DNA of 64,000 bases from Pseudomonas fulva NBRC 16637 = DSM 17717 (GCF_000730565.1 NZ_BBIQ01000010.1:106751-170750), one strand, 5' to 3'; positions 9,784 through 21,720 are shown, counted from the stretch's first letter. A program made the numbers and translations. Notes: generated from the sequence alone by a model not told the origin.

Positions 9784-10503
9784 TTAGAAATCGCCCCAGA
9801 GCTGTTGCGCCACCGAAAGGGCTACCACCGGCGCAGTTTCAGTGCGCAATACCCGCGGGCCAAGGCGCGCTGCATGAAAGCCCGCTGCCTTGGCCTGCTC
9901 GACCTCGGGTTCGCTCAAGCCGCCTTCGGGACCGATCAGAAAAGCCAGGCTTGCCGGTCTGGCATGGCTGACCAGCGGTTCGGCCACCGGGTGCAACACC
10001 AGCTTGAGCTGCGCCTGGGTTGCGGCCAGCCACTCAGTCAAGGTGATGGGTGGGTGGATGATCGGCAGGCTGGAGCGGCCACACTGTTCGCAGGCGCTGA
10101 TCGCCACTTGCCGCCAGTGGGCCAGGCGTTTGTCGGCACGCTCGTCCTTCAGGCGCACCTCGCACCGCTCGCTGACGATCGGGGTGATTTCATTGGCGCC
10201 CAGCTCAGTGGCTTTCTGGATGGCCCAGTCCATACGCTCGCCCCGCGACAGCCCTTGACCCAGGTGCACCTGCAGGGGGGAATCGGCCTGGCCAGCGAAT
10301 GCCTGGTCCAGGCTCACACGCACGGCCTTCTTGCCCACCTCCAGCAACTGCCCACGGTATTCCTGGCCGCTGCCGTCGAACAGCTGCACGGGGTCACCCG
10401 CCGCCATGCGCAATACGCGGCCGATGTAGTGGGCCTGTGCCTCGGGCAGGTCGTGTTCCCCAAGGCTCAGGGTAGCGTCGATGAAAAAGCGGGACAGTCT
10501 CAT
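9784..10503 (-). CDS. rsmE: 16S rRNA m3U1498 methyltransferase RsmE
   Basis: A 239-residue SPOUT-class methyltransferase that methylates N3 of U1498 in 16S rRNA using SAM. An N-terminal PUA-like domain (RLSRFFIDATLSLGEHDLPEAQAHYIGRVLRM) precedes the knotted SPOUT domain with LGANEITPIVSERCEVRL, FLIGPEGGLSEPEVEQA and LGPRVLRTETAPVVALS. I chose the ATG at 10503 because family members begin MRLSRFF; a 16-residue longer frame is open upstream but unlike the family. It lies 104 bases downstream of bioA on the same strand and is probably co-transcribed with it. The intergenic bases hold a CGAAGG/CCTTCG hairpin (10584-10599) with no T-tract. Confidence 0.94.
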   Translation of the reverse strand: MRLSRFFIDATLSLGEHDLPEAQAHYIGRVLRMAAGDPVQLFDGSGQEYRGQLLEVGKKAVRVSLDQAFAGQADSPLQVHLGQGLSRGERMDWAIQKATELGANEITPIVSERCEVRLKDERADKRLAHWRQVAISACEQCGRSSLPIIHPPITLTEWLAATQAQLKLVLHPVAEPLVSHARPASLAFLIGPEGGLSEPEVEQAKAAGFHAARLGPRVLRTETAPVVALSVAQQLWGDF

Positions 10504-10607
10504 GGGTAAGCTCTGAAAAGGTAAGGACAACCGGAAGGCCCGCGCTGGCATGACGCATGCGCAGCGCAGGTTCCGGCGCGGTCGAAGGCCTGACCTTCGC
10601 CCCGTAA

Positions 10608-12014
10608 TCAGCCCGGATCGCGAAAATCCGGGTGGAAGGTGCTGGGCACCGTCACGCAGGTGCTGTCGCGGGTGGCGATGTCGATGCCTTCGCTGGCCAC
10701 TTCGGCCAGGAAGTCGATCTGTTCGGGCGTGATGATATACGGTGGCAGGAAATACACCACACTGCCCAGCGGACGCAGCAGCGCGCCACGGGTCAGGGCA
10801 TGCTCGAACACTTTAAGGCCGCGTCGCGCCTGCCAGGGGTAGGGCACTTTGCCGGCTTTGTCCTGGACCATTTCGATGGCCAGGACCATGCCGGTCTGGC
10901 GAATCTCGGCCACGTGGGCATGGTCGGCCAGATGCGCGGTGGCGGTGGCCATGCGCGTGGCCAGCGCCTTGTTGGCCTCGATCACGTTATCCTGCTCGAA
11001 GATGTCGAGGGTGGCCAATGCGGCCGCGCACGCCAGTGGGTTACCCGTGTAGCTGTGCGAATGCAGGAACGCGCGCAAGGTGCGGTAGTCGTCATAGAAC
11101 GCCTGGTACACCTTGTCGGTGGTCAGGCAGGCGGCCAGGGGCAGATACCCCCCGGTCAGGGCCTTGGACAGGCACAGGAAGTCCGGGCGAATACCTGCCT
11201 GCTCGCAGGCGAACATCGTGCCCGTACGACCGAAGCCAACCGCGATCTCGTCATGGATCAGGTGCACGTCGTAGCGATCGCAGGCTTCGCGCAAAAGCTT
11301 GAGATAGACCGGATGGTACATGCGCATGCCGCCGGCGCCCTGGATCAACGGCTCGATGATGACCGCGCTGATCGAGGCATGATGCTCGGCCAAGGTCTGC
11401 TCCATGACTTGGAACAAGGTGCGCGAATGCGCCTCCCAACTGACGCCCTCCGGACGCAGGTAGCAATCGGGGCTTGGGACTTTCAGGGTGTCGAGCAGCA
11501 ACGCCTTGTAGGTTTCGGTGAACAGCGGGACATCACCGACGGACATGGCCGCGATGGTTTCACCGTGATAGCTGTTGGTCAGGGTGACGAACCGCTTCTT
11601 GTCCGGCTTGCCGACGTTCTGCCAGTAGTGGAAGCTCATCTTCAGCGCCACTTCGATGCACGAGGAGCCATTGTCGGCGTAGAACACCCGGTCGAGCCCA
11701 GCCGGTGTCATGGCCACCAGGCGTTCGGACAGTTCGATCACAGGCTGGTGGCTAAAGCCTGCCAGAATCACGTGCTCAAGCTGGTCGACCTGCTCCTTGA
11801 TGCGCTGATTGATACGCGGGTTGGCATGGCCGAACACGTTGACCCACCAGCTGCTCACGGCATCCAGGTAGCGCCGGCCCTCGAAATCCTCGAGCCACAC
11901 GCCTTCCCCGCGCTTGATCGGTATCAGCGGCAGTTGCTCGTGGTCTTTCATCTGGGTGCAGGGGTGCCAGAGGACCTTGAGGTCGCGCTGCATCCACTGA
12001 TCATTGAGGCCCAT
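10608..12014 (-). CDS. bioA: Adenosylmethionine-8-amino-7-oxononanoate aminotransferase BioA
   Basis: A 468-residue class III PLP-dependent aminotransferase that makes 7,8-diaminopelargonate for biotin, with SAM as the amino donor. The family signatures LWHPCTQMKDHE, YLDAVSSWWVNVFGHANPRIN, IHDEIAVGFGRTGTMFACE and the PLP-Lys segment LCLSKALTGGYLPLA are all present. The ATG at 12014 is preferred over the one at 12020: AGGAGA then sits about 8 bases upstream instead of directly adjacent. bioA stands apart from any other bio gene in this window. That is the usual arrangement in Pseudomonas, where the remaining bio genes form a separate operon. Confidence 0.95.
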   Translation of the reverse strand: MGLNDQWMQRDLKVLWHPCTQMKDHEQLPLIPIKRGEGVWLEDFEGRRYLDAVSSWWVNVFGHANPRINQRIKEQVDQLEHVILAGFSHQPVIELSERLVAMTPAGLDRVFYADNGSSCIEVALKMSFHYWQNVGKPDKKRFVTLTNSYHGETIAAMSVGDVPLFTETYKALLLDTLKVPSPDCYLRPEGVSWEAHSRTLFQVMEQTLAEHHASISAVIIEPLIQGAGGMRMYHPVYLKLLREACDRYDVHLIHDEIAVGFGRTGTMFACEQAGIRPDFLCLSKALTGGYLPLAACLTTDKVYQAFYDDYRTLRAFLHSHSYTGNPLACAAALATLDIFEQDNVIEANKALATRMATATAHLADHAHVAEIRQTGMVLAIEMVQDKAGKVPYPWQARRGLKVFEHALTRGALLRPLGSVVYFLPPYIITPEQIDFLAEVASEGIDIATRDSTCVTVPSTFHPDFRDPG

Positions 12015-12219
12015 GAGCATTTCTCCTGGCTTGGCGGCGTGGGGGCGTAAGCCTAAGCAATGGCACGGGTGAGAACAACCCGCCAGAAAATGTCATTTAG
12101 CCAGACCACTTGATGTCACTACGCTGGCAGCCCTGGCAGCGGTGACGTATTCTAGCGCCTCTCTCGGGGCATCCCGCCTCTCTCTGTTTTCTGCAACCTT
12201 TGACTCGGAGTTCGCCAAC

Positions 12220-14121
12220 ATGGCTGCTGCTTGGGTGCGCCTGTGCGCGTTGGTATTGATTGGTGTTTCCAGCGGTGCCGCGCTGGCGAGTGACAAGATG
12301 CCCACGGCAATCGTCGTGGGTGGCGGCATGGCAGGCCTGACCGCTGCTTATGAGCTGCAGAACAAGGGCTGGCAGGTGACCTTGCTCGAAGCCAAGGCAG
12401 GCATGGGCGGCCGCTCGGGCCTGGCCACCAGCGAATGGATCGGCAATACCAAGGCGCAGCCTGTACTCAACCAGTACGTTGATCGCTTCAAGCTCGACAC
12501 GCTGCCAGCGCCGGAATTCGTGCGCACCCCTGGCTACCTGATCGATGGCGAGTATTTCAGCGCCGCAGACCTGGCCCTCAAGCAGCCGGCCACGGCCGAA
12601 GCCCTCAAGCGCTACGAGAAAACCCTGGACGACCTGGCCCGTTCGATCGACGATCCGCTCAACCCCCAGGCGACCAGCACCCTGTTCGCCCTGGACCAGA
12701 TCAACGTGTCCTCTTGGCTGGACAAGTTGCAGCTGCCTGCCACCGCCCGTCAGCTGGTCAACCAGCAGATCCGCAGCCGCTACGACGAGCCATCGCGCTT
12801 GTCGCTGTTGTATTTCGCCCAGCAGAACCGCGTCTACCGTGACGTGAGCGACCGTGACCTGCGTGCAGCGCGGCTTCCTGGCGGCAGCCCGGTGTTGGCG
12901 CAGGCATTCGTCAAGCAACTGAAGACCATCAAGACCGACTCGCCGGTAAGTGCAATCGTTCAGGACAAGGATGGCGTCACCGTGAAAGTCGGCAGCGTGG
13001 GTTATCGCGCCGATTACGTGGTGATGGCCGTGCCCCTGCGCGCACTGGCCAAGATCCAGATGACACCTGGCCTGGATAACCAGCATGTGGCGGCGCTCAA
13101 GGGCACCAACTACGGCTGGCGCGACCAGGTCATGCTCAAGTTCAAGAAACCGGTGTGGGAAAGCCGGGCGCGCATGTCGGGCGAGATCTTCAGCAATACC
13201 GGCCTGGGCATGTTGTGGATCGAGCCGGCCCTCAAGGGCGGTGCCAATGTGGTGATCAACCTTTCCGGCGACAACGCCCGCCTGCTGCAGGCCTTTGGCG
13301 ACAAGCAAATGGTCGACCAGGTGCTCATTCGCCTGCACACCTTCTATCCTCAGGCCCGCGGCGCCTTCACCGGCTATGAAGTCAAGCGCTACAGCGCCGA
13401 TGCCGGCACCGGGGGTGCCTACCTGGCCTATGGACCTGGCCAGATCAGCAAGTACTGGCGTCTTTGGGAGCGCCCGGTGCAACGCATCGCGTTTGCCGGT
13501 GAGCACACCGATGCCCTGTACCCAGGCACGCTTGAAGGCGCACTGCGTAGCGGTCAACGGGCTGCCGGCCAAGTGCAGGACCTGCTGGCCGGCAAGTCGT
13601 TCGACCCAGTCAAGGCCGTGCCGGCTGCCGCGACAGCCGCAGCAGGTGCGGCAGCGGCCAAGAGCAAGGGCAATTTCTTCACCAACCTCTTCGGCGGCGC
13701 GTCCAACAAAGACAAGGCAGGCGACCAAGCGCCGGCCAAGCCTGAGGCCCAATCGGCCGACGCGACGGGTCAGAAGAAGCCAGGCTTCTTCGCTCGCCTG
13801 TTCGGTGCCAAGGAAACCCCAGCGCCAGAGCCTCAACCGGCGGCAAAGGCAATTGACGCAGCCCCTGTAGCACCCCCCGTCGCGCAGCCTGCAGCGCAAG
13901 CGCCACAGCAGGCACCGGCCAGCCCGGCGCCCGCCGTCAAGGCAGCACCCACCAAGGCGGCAGCCACCAAGGCCGCCCCGGTCAAGCAGGCGCCGGCCCA
14001 CAAGCCAGCGGCCAAATCGGCCCACAAGCCAGCTCACAAGCCTGCCGACAGCAAAAAAGCGGCTACCAAGCCGGCGCCAGCCAAGAAGCCTTTGACCGAT
14101 AGCCAGGCCAAAGCGAGCTGA
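12220..14121 (+). CDS. Exported FAD-dependent amine oxidase with histone H1-like C-terminal tail
   Basis: A 633-residue protein. A signal peptide (MAAAWVRLCALVLIGVSSGAALA) is followed by a Rossmann FAD site (AIVVGGGMAGLTAAYEL, then LLEAKAGMGGRSG, about residues 28-65). The flavin monoamine oxidase/phytoene desaturase fold continues to the FAD-closing motif RIAFAGEHTDALYPGTLEGALRSG near residue 430. After about residue 460 comes a 170-residue low-complexity tail of Ala, Lys and Pro. It carries two copies of a Phe-Phe-x3-Leu-Phe-Gly motif (GNFFTNLFGG, about 484, and GFFARLFGA, about 521) and then AlgP-like KAAPTKAA repeats. ATG 12220 is chosen because it creates the signal peptide and has CGGAG 9 bases upstream. 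The substrate is unknown. A hairpin at 14164-14191 follows. Confidence 0.8.
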   Translation: MAAAWVRLCALVLIGVSSGAALASDKMPTAIVVGGGMAGLTAAYELQNKGWQVTLLEAKAGMGGRSGLATSEWIGNTKAQPVLNQYVDRFKLDTLPAPEFVRTPGYLIDGEYFSAADLALKQPATAEALKRYEKTLDDLARSIDDPLNPQATSTLFALDQINVSSWLDKLQLPATARQLVNQQIRSRYDEPSRLSLLYFAQQNRVYRDVSDRDLRAARLPGGSPVLAQAFVKQLKTIKTDSPVSAIVQDKDGVTVKVGSVGYRADYVVMAVPLRALAKIQMTPGLDNQHVAALKGTNYGWRDQVMLKFKKPVWESRARMSGEIFSNTGLGMLWIEPALKGGANVVINLSGDNARLLQAFGDKQMVDQVLIRLHTFYPQARGAFTGYEVKRYSADAGTGGAYLAYGPGQISKYWRLWERPVQRIAFAGEHTDALYPGTLEGALRSGQRAAGQVQDLLAGKSFDPVKAVPAAATAAAGAAAAKSKGNFFTNLFGGASNKDKAGDQAPAKPEAQSADATGQKKPGFFARLFGAKETPAPEPQPAAKAIDAAPVAPPVAQPAAQAPQQAPASPAPAVKAAPTKAAATKAAPVKQAPAHKPAAKSAHKPAHKPADSKKAATKPAPAKKPLTDSQAKAS

Positions 14122-14163
14122 TACCGCCGGCCTGGCCGGCACCGCCCCGGCAGCGCCTAACCG

Positions 14164-14191
14164 CAGGGCTCAGCCACTTGACTGAGCCCTG
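14164..14191 (+). terminator. Hairpin after the amine oxidase gene
   Basis: A perfect 10-bp stem CAGGGCTCAG / CTGAGCCCTG with an 8-base loop, 42 bases past the amine oxidase stop. It lacks a strong T-tract, so it could be a terminator or a transcript-stabilising end. Confidence 0.5.
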
Positions 14192-14366
14192 TGCCATGCG
14201 CATTGATCGAAGCGCTCGCTGCCTGATATCGGCGTTAACGTTTCCTTAATAGCCTTCTATGAAAATTGCTATCGGATTTGTCGATAATCCAAAGCAAGTT
14301 TTTCCGCTTTTATTCGATACGTTTGACGCTAGTCTTTGCATAGCTTTCACGGGGAAGAACGCCAAC

Positions 14367-14918
14367 ATGCAAGTGCGCAATTCATCTTCACGTTACGGCG
14401 CTGTCAGCATTCTCATGCACTGGGGCGTGGCGCTGACCGTCTTCAGTCTTTTCGGCCTCGGGTTGTGGATGGTCGGGCTCGACTACTATGACCCATGGCG
14501 CAAGGCCGGCCCAGACCTGCATAAAAGCATTGGTCTGATGCTGCTGGCGGTGATGCTGTTGCGCGTGCTGTGGCGTTTTGTGAGCCCGCCGCCGCCGGCA
14601 CTTGCCAGTTATGGCCCGCTCACCCGATTGGGTGCCAAGCTGGGGCATCTGGCCCTGTACCTGGGGTTGTTCGCCGTGATGATTGCCGGTTACCTGATTT
14701 CCACCGCCGACGGCGTGGGGATCCCGGTGTTTGGCCTGTTCGAGGTGCCTGCCCTGGTCAGCAATCTGCCAGACCAGGCGGATCTGGCCGGTGTCATCCA
14801 CCTGTGGCTGGCGTGGGGGGTGGTGGTTTTTGCGGGGTTGCATGCCCTGGCCGCACTCAAGCACCATTTCATCGACCGTGACGCGACCCTCATGCGTATG
14901 CTGGGCCGCAAAGCTTGA
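14367..14918 (+). CDS. Cytochrome b561 family protein
   Basis: A 183-residue, four-helix membrane protein of the bacterial cytochrome b561 type (COG3038). Haem-ligand candidates are His in [35 protein letters not shown] and the neighbouring helix. It should shuttle electrons between quinol and a periplasmic acceptor. ATG 14367 with GGGGAAG about 10 bases upstream is preferred. The frame is open further upstream from 14259, but that extension is hydrophilic and the family begins just before the [12 protein letters not shown] helix. It is followed by yceI after 34 bases; the cybB-yceI pairing is common in proteobacteria and suggests a shared operon. Confidence 0.88.
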   Translation: MQVRNSSSRYGAVSILMHWGVALTVFSLFGLGLWMVGLDYYDPWRKAGPDLHKSIGLMLLAVMLLRVLWRFVSPPPPALASYGPLTRLGAKLGHLALYLGLFAVMIAGYLISTADGVGIPVFGLFEVPALVSNLPDQADLAGVIHLWLAWGVVVFAGLHALAALKHHFIDRDATLMRMLGRKA

Positions 14919-14952
14919 CGCTCAACCTCAATCGCAAAGGAAGGAAGTAACG

Positions 14953-15531
14953 ATGTTGAAAAAGACTTTTGCCGCTCTGGCGCTCGGTACTGCTCTGTTC
15001 TCCGCTGGCCAGGCCATGGCAGCCGAGTACAAGATCGACAAGGAAGGCCAGCACGCTTTCGTGGACTGGAAGATCAGCCACCTGGGCTACAGCTTCATTC
15101 ACGGTACGTTCAAGGATTTCGACGGTAACTTCACGTGGGACAGTGCCAAGCCTGAAGCCAGCAAGATCAGTGTCGACCTGAAAACCGCCAGCCTGTGGTC
15201 GAACCACGCCGAGCGTGACAAGCACATTGCCAGCGCCGACTTCCTGAACGTTAAGAAGTATCCGGATGCCAAGTTCGTGTCCACCAGCGTCAAGTCCACC
15301 GGTGACAAGACCGCTGACGTCATGGGTGACCTGACCCTGCACGGCGTGACCAAGCCGGTGACTTTCAAGGCCACCTTCAACGGTGAAGGTAAGGACCCAT
15401 GGGGCGGTGAGCGCGCTGGCTTCAATGCCACCACCACCTTGAACCTGAATGACTTCGGCATCAAAGGCCCAGGCCCAACCTCGCAGACGCTGGATCTGGA
15501 TATCAGTGTCGAAGGCGTAAAGCAGAAGTAA
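14953..15531 (+). CDS. YceI family periplasmic lipocalin-like protein
   Basis: A 192-residue secreted protein. The signal peptide [23 protein letters not shown] with an AMA-AEY cleavage site is followed by the YceI beta-barrel ([33 protein letters not shown], split; [37 protein letters not shown]). YceI relatives bind isoprenoid quinones or other amphiphiles. Being next to cytochrome b561 suggests a role in periplasmic quinone or redox chemistry. The ATG at 14953 follows AAAGGAAGGAAG, a strong ribosome binding site. Transcription probably ends at the hairpin at 15550-15577. Confidence 0.92.
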   Translation: MLKKTFAALALGTALFSAGQAMAAEYKIDKEGQHAFVDWKISHLGYSFIHGTFKDFDGNFTWDSAKPEASKISVDLKTASLWSNHAERDKHIASADFLNVKKYPDAKFVSTSVKSTGDKTADVMGDLTLHGVTKPVTFKATFNGEGKDPWGGERAGFNATTTLNLNDFGIKGPGPTSQTLDLDISVEGVKQK

Positions 15532-15549
15532 TACGTGTCAGCCGAATGA

Positions 15550-15577
15550 AAAACGGGGCCGCTTGCGGCCCCGTTTT
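15550..15577. terminator. Bidirectional terminator between yceI and rhlE
   Basis: The GC-rich inverted repeat AAAACGGGGCCGC / GCGGCCCCGTTTT lies between two convergent genes. It has A-runs on one side and T-runs on the other, so it can terminate transcription from either direction. Confidence 0.85.
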
Positions 15578-15580
15578 CGT

Positions 15581-17461
15581 TTACGACCCCTTGCGGGTCA
15601 GCAGTGCCGGACGTTCGCCCCGCGGACGGCTTGGCAGATCGTCCAACTGCTCGGGGGTCGGATAACGGTCCAGCTTGGATTCCTTGCGGATGATCACAGG
15701 CTGATGCTGTGGCTGGCGCGTGTTGCCTACGGCCGGTTCCTGGCGGGCAGCTGCGTCACGCGGTGGGCGACCACCACGCGCGCCGCCGTCACGACGAGCA
15801 GTGCCGCCATTATTGGCACGAGGCGGGCGTTTCTCACCACCGCCAGTACGGGGTTGACCGTTGTTGCGGCCTTGACCACCGGCATTGGTACGCGGCGTAC
15901 CTCCTTGCGGTTGACTACCATTACCGGCTGGGCGACGGTTGCGGCCTTGGCCCTTGCCATTCTGGTACGGGCTCACGTAGTCAGCCCGGTTACCGAAGTT
16001 ATCCACATCGTCATCCAGAAACTCTTCCGGATCGCGGTTGGGCTGCATGGCCGGAGGGGTCGCGTTGCTGGCCTGTTGCTGACGAGGCTTCTTGTCACGT
16101 GGCTTGCGCGGCTGTTGCTGCCTGTCGCCGGACTTTTCCTTGTCAGCGGGTTTGTCCGCAGCCTGCTGGCGGGTTTTGCCCTTGTCCTTGCCCTTATCCT
16201 TGCGGCCACCGTTGGCGTCCTTGCTGCCCTCGCCGCGGGCCTGCTGACCACGACCGCCACGGCCATTGGGCTGCTGGCGTTCGCGGACTTCAGGCTTCTC
16301 GGCCTCGACCTGGCTGGCATCGAAGCCCATCAGGTCGCCGTCAGCAATCTTCTGACGGGTCACGCGCTCGATACTCTTGAGCAGTTTCTCCTCGTCAGGT
16401 GCCACCAGGGAAATGGCCTCGCCAGAGCGACCGGCGCGGCCAGTACGGCCAATGCGGTGCACGTAATCTTCTTCGACGTTGGGCAGCTCGAAGTTGACGA
16501 CGTGGGGCAGTTGGTCGATGTCCAGGCCACGGGCGGCGATGTCGGTGGCGACCAGCACGCGAATGTTGTTGGCCTTGAAGTCAGCCAAGGCCTTGGTGCG
16601 TGCGTTCTGGCTCTTGTTGCCATGGATGGCTGCGGCAGTCAGGCCGTGCTTTTCCAGGTACTCGGCCAGGCGGTTGGCGCCATGCTTGGTACGGGTGAAG
16701 ACCAGTACCTGCTCCCACGCACCCAGGGTGATCAAGTGCGCCAGCAGGGCACGCTTGTGGCTAGCCGGCAGGCGGTAGACACGCTGCTCGATGCGCTCGA
16801 CGGTGGTGTTTGGCGGGGTGACCTCGATGCGCTCCGGGTTGTGCAGGAGCTTGTCGGCAAGGTCAGTGATGTCCTTGGAGAACGTGGCCGAGAACAACAG
16901 GTTCTGGCGTTTGGCAGGCAGGCGGGCCAGCACTTTCTTGACGTCGTGGATGAAGCCCATGTCGAGCATGCGGTCAGCTTCATCCAATACCAGAATTTCT
17001 ACATGGGCCAGGTCGACCTTGCCTTGACCGGCCAGATCGAGCAGGCGACCAGGGCAGGCAACCAGGACGTCGACGCCCTTGGCAATGGCCTGCACCTGCG
17101 GGTTCATGCCGACGCCGCCGAAGACGCACGCACTGACCAGCGGCAGGTCGCGGGCATACAGCTTGAAGCTGTCGTGCACCTGGGCCGCCAGTTCGCGGGT
17201 AGGGGTCAGTACCAGGACCCGTGGCTGACGGGGGCCATGGCGCTGGGATTTGTCCGGGTGACCTGCCGGGAACAGACGTTCGAGAATCGGCAGGGCGAAA
17301 CCGCCGGTCTTACCGGTACCGGTCTGTGCGGCGACCATCAGGTCGCGGCCTTGCAACACGGCGGGAACTGCCCGCTGTTGCACGGGGGTCGGCTGGGTAT
17401 AGCCCGCGGCTTCAATGGCGCGGACAAGAGCCTCGGAGAGACCGAGGGAAGCAAAGGACAT
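15581..17461 (-). CDS. rhlE: DEAD-box RNA helicase RhlE
   Basis: A 626-residue superfamily 2 RNA helicase. It has a Q motif ([28 protein letters not shown], split), motif [10 protein letters not shown], Ia [47 protein letters not shown] and [12 protein letters not shown]. After about residue 375 there is a long basic and low-complexity tail (Gly, Arg, Asn, Gln rich). Such tails in pseudomonad RhlE proteins mediate RNA binding and condensate formation. I chose ATG 17461, which has AGGA upstream and matches the family N-terminus; an upstream 34-residue extension is open but unlike the family. It probably acts in ribosome assembly and RNA turnover in the cold. Confidence 0.94.
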   Translation of the reverse strand: MSFASLGLSEALVRAIEAAGYTQPTPVQQRAVPAVLQGRDLMVAAQTGTGKTGGFALPILERLFPAGHPDKSQRHGPRQPRVLVLTPTRELAAQVHDSFKLYARDLPLVSACVFGGVGMNPQVQAIAKGVDVLVACPGRLLDLAGQGKVDLAHVEILVLDEADRMLDMGFIHDVKKVLARLPAKRQNLLFSATFSKDITDLADKLLHNPERIEVTPPNTTVERIEQRVYRLPASHKRALLAHLITLGAWEQVLVFTRTKHGANRLAEYLEKHGLTAAAIHGNKSQNARTKALADFKANNIRVLVATDIAARGLDIDQLPHVVNFELPNVEEDYVHRIGRTGRAGRSGEAISLVAPDEEKLLKSIERVTRQKIADGDLMGFDASQVEAEKPEVRERQQPNGRGGRGQQARGEGSKDANGGRKDKGKDKGKTRQQAADKPADKEKSGDRQQQPRKPRDKKPRQQQASNATPPAMQPNRDPEEFLDDDVDNFGNRADYVSPYQNGKGQGRNRRPAGNGSQPQGGTPRTNAGGQGRNNGQPRTGGGEKRPPRANNGGTARRDGGARGGRPPRDAAARQEPAVGNTRQPQHQPVIIRKESKLDRYPTPEQLDDLPSRPRGERPALLTRKGS

Positions 17462-17679
17462 GGGCAATCCTGTTCTCGTGTGGGCTGGGCCCGTAGGGAT
17501 GTTCTGCCTGGCGCGACGGGCATCGGCATGATGCGATCGCGTCCGGTCCAGCTGGGCTTTCACTGCACATCCGGGAAACGGAGGGCTGACGCCAGAGTGC
17601 GTCGATGCCGATCGGGATGCCTGTTGCGAGGCCGAGCGTCCGGGCGTGAGCCGGGCGGGAAGGCCCGAGTATAACAGAG

Positions 17680-18468
17680 CTAGCGCGCTGTGCTGCTTTC
17701 CTGCTGCTCAACGGCGTTCGCAAGGTTCTCAGGGTCGTGTGTGTAGTGGTCCATGATGGCCGCGTAGGCCGGTTCCTGCTTGAATCGCCGCAGTTCCTCG
17801 GCAAAGGCCTGGGCCAGTACCTCACGCCCAGGCTTGCGGGCCAGGCCCAGGTACTGGGGCTGGCGACTGACGACAAGCGGCAAGGCTTCGATCTGCTGCT
17901 CCAGACCCATGAGCCGGATGACATGCAGGCCGACCCTGCGGTCGGTAATCGCAAGGTCTATGCGCCCCAGCGCCAGCTTGCCAAAGTTCGCTTCATGGGT
18001 CGGCGCCGCTTCGCGCTTGAAGAAGGTAGCCTCATTGAACGCCGCACTGTAGTTGTAGCCTGGCGAGGTGCCCACGGTCAGGCCGGCCAGCGCATCCAGG
18101 CTCGATACCTCATGGCGGCGAGCCTTGGTCTGGAACAGGATCAACTCGGCCGTGGACATGGGTTCCGGGACATACAGCAAATAAGGGTGGCGGGACTCGA
18201 CCTGGAAGACATCCATGATGCCGTCGGCCTGGCCCTGCTCGATCATTGCCAGGCACCGCTTGAAGGGCATGAACTGCCATTGGACCTCGTACCCAAGACG
18301 ACGCAATACCTCGGTCGTGACCTCGTAGTCGATGCCACGCGGCTGGCCGTTTTGCTGGTAGACATAGGGTGCCCAGTCATCGCTTACCAGGCGCAAGCGC
18401 TCGCCCAGCGCGAACGGGCTGAGGCAAAAAAGCAGCAGGATCCAGATCAGACGGGCGGAGATTGGCAT
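17680..18468 (-). CDS. Orphan periplasmic amino-acid-type binding protein (SBP_bac_3)
   Basis: A 262-residue secreted protein with signal peptide [23 protein letters not shown] family 3 solute-binding domain follows: [40 protein letters not shown] (split), [14 protein letters not shown] and [14 protein letters not shown]. No permease or ATPase gene is adjacent, so it may serve a distant ABC transporter, act as a sensor input, or be one of the orphan binding proteins common in Pseudomonas. A similar orphan lies at 40672-41409. The ligand cannot be inferred. Confidence 0.8.
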   Translation of the reverse strand: MPISARLIWILLLFCLSPFALGERLRLVSDDWAPYVYQQNGQPRGIDYEVTTEVLRRLGYEVQWQFMPFKRCLAMIEQGQADGIMDVFQVESRHPYLLYVPEPMSTAELILFQTKARRHEVSSLDALAGLTVGTSPGYNYSAAFNEATFFKREAAPTHEANFGKLALGRIDLAITDRRVGLHVIRLMGLEQQIEALPLVVSRQPQYLGLARKPGREVLAQAFAEELRRFKQEPAYAAIMDHYTHDPENLANAVEQQESSTAR

Positions 18469-18601
18469 GCCCGGAGATTACGCGCTCGGCCAGGTCAAGA
18501 CCAGTGCCGGATTGGGCGAGGCAGGGCGCCGCAGGTGGGGCCTGCGACACGTGCGTATGAACCAGGCGCCGGTCAGCTACCAGCACGTGGTCCATCGGGC
18601 T

Positions 18602-19447
18602 TCAACGAGACGGCTGGAGGTTGTTCCAGATCGCCATGCTCGGTTCTGCCTGGTTCAAGGTGTAGAAGTGCAGGCTCGGTGCACCGCCTTGCAGCAGCTC
18701 CTCGCACATGCGGGTGATGACTTCTTCACCGAAGGCCTGGATGCTGGCCGTATCGTCCGCATAGGCTTCGAGCTGTTTGCGAATCCAGCGTGGAATTTCG
18801 GCGCCGCAAGCGTCGGAGAAACGCGCCAGCTTGCTGTAGTTGGTGATCGGCATGATGCCGGGCACCACGGGGATGTCCACGCCCAGCTTCTGGGCTCGCT
18901 CGACGAAGTAGAAGTAGCTGTCGGCGTTGAAGAAGTACTGGGTGATGGCGCTGTCGGCACCGGCCTTGACCTTGTGCGCGAAATTGGCCAGATCGGCTTC
19001 GAAGTTGCGTGCCTGTGGATGCATCTCGGGGTAGGCGGCGACTTCGAGGTGGAAATGGTCACCCGTTTCCTGACGGATGAACTCGACCAGGTCACTGGCA
19101 TAACGCAGCTCGCCACTGGCCATGCCCATGCCCGAAGGCAGGTCACCGCGCAGTGCGACGATACGCTTGATGCCGACTTGCTTGTACTCGGCCAGCAGCG
19201 CGCGCAACTCGGCCTTGGTATCGCCTACGCACGAGAGGTGGGGCGCAGCCGGCACCTGCACTTGGCTTTCCAGCTGCAATACCGTGTTGAGCGTGCGGTC
19301 GCGGGTGGAACCGCCGGCGCCGTAGGTGCAGGAGAAGAAGTCAGGGTTGCAGGCGGCCAACTGGCGCGCCACGCCCATCAGCTTTTCATGACCTGCGTCG
19401 GTTTTGGTCGGGAAGAACTCGAAACTGTAACGGCGTTCTTGTGACAT
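18602..19447 (-). CDS. metF: 5,10-methylenetetrahydrofolate reductase MetF
   Basis: A 281-residue FAD-dependent TIM-barrel enzyme that reduces methylene-THF to methyl-THF for homocysteine methylation. Family segments are YSFEFFPTKTDAGHEKL, FFSCTYGAGGSTRDRTL, ALRGDLPSG, GADSAITQYFFNADSYFYFVE (split) and PGIMPITNYSKLARFSDACGAEIP (split). The ATG at 19447 follows AGAGGAAC. It lies 159 bases downstream of ahcY on the same strand, probably as the second gene of an ahcY-metF transcript controlled by the SAH riboswitch. A 10-bp hairpin (19496-19521) sits in the gap and may tune metF expression. Confidence 0.95.
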   Translation of the reverse strand: MSQERRYSFEFFPTKTDAGHEKLMGVARQLAACNPDFFSCTYGAGGSTRDRTLNTVLQLESQVQVPAAPHLSCVGDTKAELRALLAEYKQVGIKRIVALRGDLPSGMGMASGELRYASDLVEFIRQETGDHFHLEVAAYPEMHPQARNFEADLANFAHKVKAGADSAITQYFFNADSYFYFVERAQKLGVDIPVVPGIMPITNYSKLARFSDACGAEIPRWIRKQLEAYADDTASIQAFGEEVITRMCEELLQGGAPSLHFYTLNQAEPSMAIWNNLQPSR

Positions 19448-19495
19448 CACTCGTTCCTCTAACAGCAAGCCCAAAGCTGCAAGCTGCAAGTAGAA

Positions 19496-19521
19496 GCCAG
19501 GTCGGTGATGGCCGACCTGGC
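19496..19521 (-). other. Intercistronic hairpin between ahcY and metF
   Basis: A perfect 10-bp stem GCCAGGTCGG / CCGACCTGGC with a 6-base loop. It lies between the ahcY stop and the metF ribosome binding site, next to the short tandem repeat AAGCTGCAAGCTGCAAG (19475-19490). It has no T-tract. It could be a leaky terminator, an RNA-processing site, or a dispersed repeat. Confidence 0.5.
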
Positions 19522-19606
19522 CTGGCATCGTTCACGTTTCTTTCAGGCGTGCACTTCAAGCGGCAATGCCACGGTCTGGCACTGCCTGGCGCTTGAAGCG
19601 TACCGA

Positions 19607-21713
<2,107 letters not shown>

Positions 21714-21720
21714 CGGTCTG

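Noticed and set aside
12097..14142. A 681-residue minus-strand frame opposite the amine oxidase gene
   Set aside because: Its Gly/Leu/Arg-rich start is the antisense of the Ala/Lys/Pro tail; no domain or translation signal supports it.
15563..17674. A 703-residue plus-strand frame opposite rhlE, partly hydrophobic
   Set aside because: The hydrophobic stretches are the antisense of the Gly/Arg/Asn-rich helicase tail. It crosses the bidirectional terminator and has no family similarity.
19475..19490. Short tandem AAGCTGCAAGCTGCAAG between ahcY and metF, considered as a CRISPR or satellite fragment
   Set aside because: Only two units of about seven bases with no spacers; noted with the neighbouring hairpin instead.
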